Assembly: GCA_944474755.1 (NCBI GenBank)
Contig: OX104123.1
Location: forward strand, 14,698,275 to 14,762,274
Direction: 5' to 3'
DNA: 64,000 bases
Source: Limnoperna fortunei
Taxonomy: Eukaryota; Mollusca; Bivalvia; Mytilida; Modiolidae
Part shown: in pieces, positions 15,201-27,200 of the stretch
Position numbering within the stretch: the stretch's first letter is position 1
Layout of the letters: every line of letters begins with the position of its first letter
Translations under genes and position numbers: made by a program
The notes under the pieces: model-generated
Seen by the model: only the letters and a program-made list of their open reading frames with translations
Databases searched by the model: none
What the model was told of the DNA's origin: nothing

Positions 15201-18200
15201 AGCGGATAAGCTTCGTGTACAACGCAGTAATTTTATTGTAAAAATGTGTCCAAAGTGTATAAAAATAAATAAGATCTCGTGTTGTACATGAAACATCATT
15301 CTTTGTTTACTAACGTCACGACAATGGTAGTCTCTAGGTAAACTGAGGATGACCTGTGGCAGAGGTTATTTCTGGGAACCAGTTATGTGTTCTGTGCCTA
15401 AGAGTGCTCTACTTCAATTTTAATTGACTATGCCGTTGTCCTGCTAAGGACGAAAGTTTTAAGAAGTGTACAGTTACATTAAACGTTAAAACAAGACATA
15501 CATCTAATTTGAAACACACCTCGTTATGTACATTTAAATTAGGAGCACAACTCGTCAAAACCATCAAGATTTACTATATAAATACATTGTATTTTGCAAT
15601 TATTCGCCTAATTATATTGATTGAATTATTCGTTAAATTTAAATATGTAAATATTAATGCTAATATTTCTATGTTAAGTATTAATATATTTACAGAATAC
15701 TGGCTTATTTGTTTAAAAAGCAAAACTAAACCTAGTTATGTGTTTATTATTATTATCATTTTGTGTGTGTTTTAGACGAGCTTCCCTGTTTTGTTACGGT
15801 GTTACTGTGTAGCAAAAAGGGGAGGGTCTAATTAACACTGCCAAATACTATTTACCTATCATGTTTTATCTCATTAACACTGCCAAATACTATTTACCTA
15901 TCATGTGACTATTTCAATGTTTATGTTATTTGCTATTCGACCACTGAATTTTTTGTTCTGTGTTTTAGTTAATTACCTAGATATGAGGTATATATTTGCT
16001 TACATCGTCTTGTGGTATTGATCATTATTAACTATATTTATACTTAACTAATCCAAAAATTTATTTTGTTTAGTTTTATATGGACAGGTGTATTTACTCA
16101 ACCGAAAAAAGTACTATACCAATCAAACTTTGAAACAAAACATAACGTTTTCCAATTTCAACGACCTTTGCTATGGAGGTAGATTTTAATGTCCCTATTA
16201 GAACGCTAGCATTGGAAAGTATTCCGACATGTGTTTCAACATGACATACCAGAAACGTGCCAAATTTTCAGCGAAATTTGATTGGTATGCATTTTTATTG
16301 TTCTGAGTGGGAAGCCATCCTGCAACCTCAATTGTATGCTATCTAAAGCTATTTTGCGCGACTTGAGTGTTGGGAATCCAACAAATTATTACTTCTCATA
16401 TTATTTGCAGGAGCCATACTGTTAAGATTCACAGTGCTCGACCCACAGAGCTGCCCCGTGCGTCGCCAGGTGGCGGATAGGAAATACCCTCTCGTTGGGG
16501 TTGTCAGGTCATAATAGGGAAAGCCCGCGGACAACAGTGGGTAACGTGTTTGGAATGCCACGCTAAATATACGATAAAGATCCCTTTTGCAGATGTCTGC
16601 AAGAGGACGCTCTAGCCGCTACAAATGGCTAAATTTGGATTGGACTACTTATTTTTCTTTTATTGATGGGGATAGAGAAACTACAAATTTCATTACTAAA
16701 AAGAATACAACTTTCTTGTTGCCCAAATGATAAATGTACAAAATTATGTATCTTGAAGCTAAACATTTACTCACGGAAACTGGTATCAACGAAATATAAA
16801 AAAATTTGTATTATTTCTGAATCAACTGATGAAACATTAGATGACAAACAGTGTGTTGCATAACATAATTGCTTGATGTGAAATTGTTTTATATTTTCAT
16901 TTTATCTTCTATTATATGTGTCTCGTCTAAATCAATTATGTTTGAGAATAATATAGATATTCGTCCATAAAGAACTAGGTATTAAATTGTATATTACATA
17001 ATGACAGCAAGAGTGCTTTAGGAAAATTGTTTACCGTTTTCACTATATATTTCCAATTTCCATTTCGTCTAAATCAAATGTTTGTATATAAAGTATAAAA
17101 AATGGACTGTAAAGAACGAGATTTGGCGTTATTTATAGATAGTTAACGTAAAAAACAAATGGATAATGACTTTCTGTGACAATTTATCGTTCCAATATAT
17201 TTTTTTTTCTGCATTCGCCGAACGACTCAGAAACTAGTGCTGTATGTGTCCAATAATTACCAAATACGATAGCTCTTCTAGACTAATTCAGTTTCATATT
17301 AGCATTTGGCGGCATATCCGTAACAAAATAACGTTTGCGGATAGTTGAGCTGAATTGGTCTTTGTCATATGGGGTACTACAAAAATGTACCTCGGATTCA
17401 TAATTGTATATAAAAATGTACCTCGGTATTGCTTTTGCGAGAAATAGTCAGAATAAGACCAATGCAGCGTAGTGATCCCCATTTAGAACTATGTTATGAA
17501 TCTGTTACGTCGCAATCGTCACATTAAAAAACACGTTCACTGCCAACAAGATTTCGATCTGGGATATCCTAAATTTACACAGGGTAAAATTTCTCGACAA
17601 AACAGAGGTGCATTTTTGTAGTACCCCATACGACAAATACCTATTTACAGATAGTTAAAGAAAGTAGCAAAGAAAACCGACCGAACAACAAGAGCCAAAA
17701 GCCAAGGGACAGTTACAAATCCGGATATAGACAAACACAACACAAAAACCAAAAACATAAAACACAGAAAGAGAGTAGCCCGAACCCAATAAAAACCATG
17801 GGTGCACTCTGGTGCTCCAGACGAGTAAGCAGTGCCTGCCTCTATAGACACTCGTCGAGTTACTCATTGTCTAGTCTAGAGAAAAGTCAAATCCAGGAAT
17901 AGGAAACACTACCTATCACTCAGCGAAAATGTCATCTAGTATTTGAGACACTGATTTCCCATAACGATCAATTAAGTCGTGGTGCCGACCATAGAACTTC
18001 TGGAGAGATAACATCAACCTAGGTACAACAAAACCTTGTTTGAGGAGTTTAGCAGTCAACAGCAGTGATCGATCTAGAAAATCGGAATAACGATCGCAGG
18101 TTCTAGAATAACGTATAAGTTGTGAAATGTACACACCATACGCTGGAGCTTCTGCAATGTTGCTGTCGATGAACGGGAAGTTGACAATTGGAAAGTTGAA

Positions 18201-21200
18201 GTCATCTTGCTTGTCGTAGAGCCTACTTTGTAGTTTTCCTGAGTTTATTTCTGGAAGTAGGTCTAAGTAAGAGGCTGACCTAAGCCTTTTTGATTTAGGA
18301 TTGTTATAGACGAAATTCCCTGGTTTTGGTTTTTTTACTGTGTAACAAAAAGGGGAGGGTTTAAATCCCTTTATCCAATTAACACTGCCAACTACCTTTT
18401 ACCTGTTATGTGACTGTTTCAATGTTTATTTTATTTGCTTTTCGATCAATGTATTTTTTGGTCTGTGTTTTAGTTAACTACCTTAATGTGAAGTTAATGT
18501 TATTTAAACATTCTTTAATATAATTATACATTTTGATGTAATCAGTTCAGTGCTACATTAATGGGAGGTGTGCATGCACCATATACCTTTGAAGGCTTGC
18601 TGATAATTTTTTTATACCTCTGTATAATACGTATAGATCTTGTGTAGCAAAATATTAATTTATTTTGACATTTACACATTTATCTACCTATTTTGCTCGT
18701 GTCTGCACGTCTCGGTGACTGGTTAGACCTTTAAACAAAGTTGTTCGTTTTAATTGTCGATCGGAGACGTTATTAAACAGTAAAGAATAAAGAATCTATG
18801 TAAAGCTTGATTTTTAATGGAGCAGGCATCGGTAATGTTCGGCAAAAATCTGAAACACTACTTGTTTGGCTTCGTAATTGTAAAGACAAACAAAGAATAG
18901 AGAATTGAATAAGAAAATATACCTTTATATAAGTCTTATCTGCACAAATCGAAAAAAACCAATGTGAAGATAAAATAAAGTTAATCCATTGTACAAATCT
19001 TTCACACTTATATTTTTAGATAAGAAAATTTCTGGCGCTTAAGCCAATGAAAAGCAAAAATTGTTCTTGTAAGGCACGTTGTCTTCTATTGAAGATTAAA
19101 GCGAAACGATATCACTAACTTGAGACTGCAAAATATGGTTCAAACTGGTAAAATGGTTTTGCAGGAGAAATTAGAAAAGTAAATTTACGTGCGACGACTC
19201 ACTTAAAACACACAATTTGAACAAAACACAACTCAAGTCACGTGAGCTAAGATTAAAAGAAATTGTTCTGGCATCTCTTTTTTATATTCCAATGAGTGTT
19301 TATGTTTACCAGAACGACATCTAATCAACCCAGTAGTAAATCATTTAATAAATATGAATGATATTTATTTAACTATGGTAGCTTTATTAGATCTCAAATT
19401 TCAGCTTTAAGTTAATGGCATAAAACGCGTGATATTAATTCCTCCGTCGATGTTATATTTATTACATCTGAGCTGTAAAATCTGTTACTTTGGAATAGCA
19501 AGGAAGCATGATGAAGAGATGTTAAATATTTAACCGTTTGTGTAAGTTGATCAGCGTGTAGGTAAAATATTCAGATACAAAATATTACTTAAAATGCATA
19601 GCTAAAACCACATAAATAGTGCTTATATTTAAATATATAACATACTTTTATTTTTAAAACAAGTTATACAAGCCAAGTATAACAGTAAGACTGATAAGTA
19701 CATATTGAAAAAAAAATTGAACGGATCCACGGCACTTTATTCTTTATTTATACATGTATATTTGTATAACAAACAAGAGGAGCCTGACCAAAATATCATC
19801 GTACAAGTTTAAGATAAGCCTCCCCTACCCCCCTCCCACCCACCTATACTGATCCACTTGCTTCCAAAATCTTTCAAAAGTAATCTGTCCACCTTGTTCA
19901 AGGAAATAAAAGCCAGTAATATAACAAGATATTAAAATTTAATAAGCCAGAAAAGCGTGGCATTCAAAACTACTAAACATTTTGGAAGGTCAAATACTAA
20001 AGATGTGGAATTGCTTTAATTTGCCAAATTCCGGCTTAGGCTTACATTTAAATAAGATCACGGTTGGGTCCATTATGTTAGTGGTATTTGCTTGTCATAC
20101 ATTCAGATATGTTGATCAATATATAATTCGTAATTCTACACCTGCAAATGGGTAATAAATCATTGTTAGGTTGATGAAAAATCTTTCGATGCACTCCTAT
20201 ATCTGCTGAGATTTATTTGTAAATTGATATCGCGCAATTTAACAGACATTTTTCGGTCTAGTCAATTTCCATTTAAGGCATTTGCTGTCCTATTCAAATA
20301 AACAGATGATTTCTGTTTTGATAATGTATTTTAAATCACTGTTTTGACTAATGTTAATGATGTATTAGCGACGTATAAACTGTGTTCACGTTATTGACTG
20401 TTTAAATGAATTTTCTATCTTATGATTAAGAAATGTAAATTTTGACGTATTTGAAAAACAAAACTTTTATTTTGATTTAAAACGAATTAGTTAAATAAAA
20501 AATTTCTCGTAGTTACAACATTTTGCAAATTTATTTTCAACTATATCCACACTCATCTGTTAGAAAAAGATGTAAATAGGCAGCTATCGCAATTTTCAAT
20601 ACATTAGGGCCAAATTTTGTTATAATATTGAGGTTACTAAACACCAACATTAAATATGAACAGATAAACAAGTAGCCGATAAAAATTATACACAAAGACA
20701 ATTACAATTAACAAACATAATACAACTAAATCAAGTACCCGACATTTAACTATGGTTGAACACGGCTCCTTCATCGTCTTCATTTGGCTTCGTAACGCAA
20801 TGAAGGAATGCTAAGAGATAACGACAGTGCTAGCAGTTATATAAAGTTATAACACGGCGTAATAATAAATAATTAATGGCATCTTTTTCTTAGTAGCACT
20901 TACTATTTTCTAAGACTTTGTACATGTATTCTGGACAAGGTTGAATGGCGATAGATCCAGCTTCAGTCGGTGGCCAGCACATTAAGCCATCAAACACCTG
21001 AATACAATAACTACCTACAATAATTAACCAAGCGTTAAATTATATAAAGTTAACATTTGCTTGATTTAGTACTTATTTTTATGATACAATTGAATATAAT
21101 AATATGTGTTCATCAGTATAATACACAAATAGCAATTCTTATAATATTTGTCGACAGAGTGCAAATTAATCTTGTAACATAATTCTCTATTTGTAGGAAT

Positions 21201-24200
21201 TTTCCTTTTGTTTTCGGTACCAACTGACATTTTTAAAAATGGGATAAAAAGAATTACTTGTCTTTTCATTTTTGTTATATTTCTTTTTTATTGAATTTTG
21301 TTGTTTTAAGAAAACAAAACACATTTAGTGGTATATATTGAAATCGCGGTTAGTACTGCAATTTGGGGTTCAGAAATGAAATGAATATAAAAGCTTAGTT
21401 TTTTTCGGAAAATATAAATTTTCTTTGTAATAACATTAGTAACATTCGTAGAGTACAAATAAACATTATATTTTTTACAATGTACCAATATTGGTTTTAG
21501 CCCCAAAATTCATTTTATACTAATGAAAATGCTTGAAAAAATCACTTCTATCATATATGTGACTTGAACCTTTCCGCATGGTCTTTGAATTTATTACAGG
21601 GGTATTGAATGTAAAAATAGAAGATTGCAAATGGATTACATGGAAAAAGAAAATAAATAAATAAAATAATTAAACTGTTATTATTGTATTGTAATTCCGT
21701 TTTACACTAGATTACATTCCAGATAGAGTTTGAGGTGGTGTTGAACTTTGTTAAAATTGAGAGACATGGTTTGATAAGCTATTAATTATTATAAAATAAA
21801 ATTCTTTAATAAATTTACAAGAGGATAGCAATAATGTAATATTTTATTCTAAAACCATTAAAAAATTATCTAGTATCAAGTTTTACCTAACGACCAGTTT
21901 TTTTTTTTTTTACCACCCGCAAACTTGTTTGGGGGTATAAGAAATCATCATGTTTGTCTGTCCGTGTGTCCACATCCCTTGTGAGCGCAACTCCTCTTAA
22001 ACCGCTTGATGAAATTTAATGAAACTTGGCATAGAGGAAGTACATTATATGTAGATGTGCATTAAGGATTTGTATTACCTTCGGATATCATTAAGGGGAG
22101 ATAATTGAACTTGAAAGCGAAACGGGGGGTATCCTTTGTGAGTGTGCTCACAGTCCAAACTTGTTTATCTTATGATGAGAAAGTAGTGAATCTGTGTGTG
22201 TTCACCTGATCACAAACGTAAAACTTTGACTATAAAATGTACCGGTTAGCTGGTAACACCTAAAATGTTTACACAGTATAACAAACATGTAGTCAAGAGC
22301 ATAAGTGAAATAAGCAAGAACTGCATAAGGTTTTAGGCATGTGTGCCTACAGTATTCTATATTAAAGTTTTAGTTTTACACTTCCTTCTAGCGAGAGTTA
22401 TCTCCTCCTGAATGCGCTATGTGTGTTTAACTTGAATGTGGTTCAATTACAACATAAACAAGCATTTACATCCAGCGAATAAAAATCAACCCACAGTATC
22501 CACAGGAATGGTGAAACATTCCCAAGAAATAATTGTCTAAAATGGTCTAGCAATATTTTGAATGTATTACTCTTTAAAACGATGACAAAAATAACAACGA
22601 CAAAAAACAATATACAGTGTGTGTATATTCAAAGCAATATCTTAGCGTTTAAAGTATCGGAAGTAGAACTTTATCGCCTCATTACTACAGCGGAACAAGT
22701 TCTGCTTTGCTCATTGTTGTTATTATATTAAAAAAGAAGTTGTAAACTAACATATGTAAAAGGCATTTAGACACGCCAAGATTATATAATAATTCTAAAT
22801 ATGAGGTGCAATTTCTGGTGACATTCGGCGTGTAACTGATGGTCAAAAATCGACATCAGTTGTCACATATGTGACAATGATCACGTTACGTTTCAACCAT
22901 TTTGTGTTTTACAAAGGGGCGACGTAAGAAATCCTTGTTTGAATGAACAGTTCTTTAACGTCGACAATTGTAATACCATTTGGATAATATCAACATGCAC
23001 TAAAACTTGCTTTGTACAAATAGAAATAGTTATCAATCTTTATCTTAACCATGAAAAACAACAGGGATTATGACACGAGATAACCCGTACACTAATTTAA
23101 CAAATTATCAGTAACATTATGTAATATTAACCTACCGTTTTGATTTGAATGAGAAACAGTTTGTTCCCTGCATTGTTTCTCAGCTTTTTGTATCATTTCT
23201 GTCTCATACTGCAATAAGATAAATCCATCTGAAATCTGACAAAAAGAACATGATTAGTTTACGCCGGTTATATTTAATCGGATATCGTAATTTATGGATA
23301 ATTAAGAACTAATAGCCTAACTTTAAAATTGTCAAAATTAAACTACACAAATGTAAATCTCTATAGATTACAGATGTATTACAACAACAAAAAAATCAAT
23401 GAAAAAGTGTTGCTCGTCTGGTTCGGTTGATATTCGGGTTTTGGCAATACGGAAAGCCTCAATGTGGACCATTATGGAGTGCAAGAGTCAATCTCCACGT
23501 CAAAGGATTTTGGGTATCCTACGTCAACCACAATCACATCTGCCATACATTGGTTGACGCCATGATAGATATCTCACGGCGCATAAGATTCGCGTACCAA
23601 TGCAGTAATTTTAATGAAAAACTTATCAAAAGTGTATAGACTGTGTAAAAATAAATACGATCTCGTGTTATTTTACAAAACTGATTCTTTGTTTACAAAC
23701 GTCACGGGCAGAAGACAAATGTCCCGCATTAAACGGGGGGATGACCTGTGGCAGAGGTTATTAGTGAGAACCAGTTATGTTCTGTGTGCCCGGGAGTGGA
23801 GTCTCGATTTTGAAAAAAGAGTAGCTGCTACAAAAGAAATGTATTTGCGCCTAGCCATTTTTTATTGTACGCTAAATGTTAAACAACCACTCAACGTCAA
23901 TCTATTTGAATAAGTGTTATTTTCCAAACGGAATGTTGCTATTCTTTCAATTAAGATCCAGTATTATGCATTAAATAATTTATGATTATATAAAATAAAC
24001 TTTTTTTATTATATAGTAATATTTTTCCCCATTGTATTTCATATAGCAATAAAGTGCAGTATATTTTCATATTTTACACTGAATCTCGGCCTTTGCCTTT
24101 CTTCTTCTTCTTCTTTTGTATGGATGATCTACCACTTGATTGGTACACCCAATATAAAATTGGTATGAGATAGTCACAGGTAAAATATTTACATAAATTA

Positions 24201-27200
24201 TATACACCTAATAGCGCCAAAGTATTTTAAAATAAAAATAAAACCTAACTATAGGGGAGCATTGTTGTCATCTCAGAATTAATTATATACGTTCTGCTAC
24301 AATGGAGTCCATAACACAGTTTTCTCGAGATACTAACAATGACCATCAGTGTATCGTTGCTACAATGTAGAATTCCTCTTTCAACAAGTTCAGTATGATC
24401 CAAAATAAGCATTGTTAATAAATCCAAATCATTTGCGAGATGTAGTTTCCGGGAAAAGTACAGATGTGTTCCGAACAGCGGCTTTTATATTTTACTGTTG
24501 TTTGGTAAACAAACATGGCCGAAAGTGACATACAAGATCTTCTCTCGAGGGGTAAATAAGCAGAACCGCTTGAAAGTGAACAAAATGAAAGTGAATTCGG
24601 TTGTAGATAAAAGTAAATTTCATAGACCAACAAAGGAAAAAATCAAGTGTAAACTGTACAATACGGGATTTGCACAAGTGGCTCGTTTCAAAGCAGGAAT
24701 TTATGCTAGTAGTAGTACACTCGAATTTCGGCGATGAAAGTGTGTCGCTTTAACGGACGTTATTTAGGAGTCATTTGGTTTTAGCAATAAATGCAAGTAA
24801 TTTAACCTTAGGATCATTGTTTACATTGCTGAATGAAGGTTAATCGCCAAATTTCGAGTATGGACGAAATTCGAGTGTGTGACCATATATTCACAACAAT
24901 AAGGAGCAACAAATAAAAACACAAAATTGAAAAAAAATCTGTTTTTATTATAAATTTACATCAAAATATATATCTGTAATATTGAACAAGTGAAAATATG
25001 ATGATATTGGACCTAGTAAAATATTACAAAATAGCAAAGGTAATGAATAATCACTTAAAAGCACACAAAAATATTACTATATAATAAATGGGTTATTGCA
25101 TGAATATTGGAAAATATTGTCCCTCGCAAGATGCTATATTGCTATATATACAACACTTGCTTGGGACAATATTTCCCAATATTTATGCAAAAACCCAATA
25201 GTATTTTAACATTCTTTTGTGTTTAAAAGAATATTTAAAATTCATCTCACGAACAACTAATGTCAGTCAAAAGATACTGACTGGTTATTGAATGTACAAA
25301 ATAAACTGCAAGACCACGGATTGATTGATTGGATGTTACCTTACGTCCATCAAGCAGTGTTTTAGCTATATTCAGGACGATAACAAGTTCAAAAATAATA
25401 AGTCAATTCTGGAAAGGGGGAGCAAAGCAAAGCACAAACATTTTAATGACACTGGAAAAGTATGGGGTATTGGTAGTGATGGATAATTTAGCCTTGGTAT
25501 CGGCTACAGCGAGCCTACTCTTATCTACATTACAAAAATTGTCTATATACTGCAAGGAGTGGGACACTCCTAACACGTCACCCACGTCCGCGGTTTGGCT
25601 TTCCGTATTTTGACACCAAACGAAAGGGCTTCCTCTATCCGCCAACCGGGGATGCGCTGGGCAGCTCTGTGTGTCGAGCACTGTGAACCCTCACAGTTTG
25701 ATCCCAACAAAGTCATAGATCTACAGTAAATAACAAACACATTTAAAAAGGGTACTATATATAGGTGTTCTGGACGGGTGAACATATCCTGCTTAGTAAT
25801 ATAAGGTGTTCCGGAAGGGTTAGCATATCCTGCTTAGTAGTAATCCGACATGTTACTGAGGTAAAAAAAATTCGTGAGCTAACAAACGAGAGGAAAGACT
25901 ATAGTTAGTAACCAGTGAAACTTTATCGCAAACAGATACCCATAACAAGCAACAAATATACATAAATAAATTCAATAGAAATAAATGTAATAAACATACG
26001 AACAAGACCATTAAAAAAAACATCGCACAACTAGTCAACATTTACAAAAAATATTTTACAAAAATAAAAACAAGTTGTTTTCCCGATAATTTCTATCGCC
26101 AATTTTATAAATGCATTAGATAATTGTTGTCTTTCTAATATAAATCACATTTATAATAAAGTCTGCACGATTCTTGGAAAAAGAAAACGTAACGTACTTT
26201 TAAACCAAGATTTAATCTAACATTAATTATTTGACTTTTTAAGCTAAATGTTGGCAACTTTTATCTAAATGTAACAACTTTCTATTAAATAAATACAACT
26301 ACTGCATATGAGAGGGAGCCTATTAATTACAAAGAGGGCCTTTTTTAACTTTGTTATAACGTCCCTAAAAATAAAGTACAAATTTATAGATGCAAATATT
26401 CACTACTTTCTTTAAGATTGGAAGTAAAAAAGAGTCGAAGATACCGGATTATTCATGTGCGACTATGTCAGAACAAAGACAATCATGGTTCAACAGGAGA
26501 CAGCAACAAAACTAACAGACAAAATCACAAAATCTTAAACCGCAGTGACTACTACTACTACTACTACTAATAATAATAATAATAATTCATATCTTACAAT
26601 CATATATTTATAGGGTTTTAACCCCGGCAAGATACTATGCTTATGTACTTAAACACTATTTTGAGTTCACAACTGACAATAAAAAACACTGAATAAGAAT
26701 AAGAAAAAAAGTAGACAAACAACAAAAACCATACTGAAACAGAAAGCAAGCAGACGCATAACACAATAAAAGCAAAGCATGCAGACACACAACACAATAA
26801 AACAAAGCCTGCAGACACACAACACAATAAAACAACGCAAGCAGACGCACAACACAATAAAAACAAAGCAAGCAGACGCACAACACAATAAAACAACGCA
26901 AGCTGACGCACAGCACAATAAAACAACGCAAGCAGACGCACAACACAATAAAAACAAAGCAAGCAGACGCACAACACAATAAAAACAAAGCAAGCAGACG
27001 CACAACACAATAAAAACAACGCAAGCTGACGCACAGCACAATAAAAATAAAGCAACCAGACGCACAACACAATAAAAACAAAGCAAGCAGACGCACAACA
27101 CAATAAAAACAAAGCAAGCAGACGCACAACACAATAAAAACAAAGCAAGCAGACGCACAACACAATAAAAACAAAGCAAGCAGACGCACAACACAATAAA

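Noticed and set aside
23136..23208. Shorter receptor exon 2 starting at the TTATTGCAG acceptor
   Set aside because: Also in phase, but the upstream acceptor has a better pyrimidine tract and both are plausible; the longer form was kept and the alternative noted.
24516..24737. Short ORFs near ATGGCCGAAAGTGACATAC
   Set aside because: A good start context gives only 14 codons, and the 79-codon ORF in another frame has no recognised motif; it lies in receptor intron 1.
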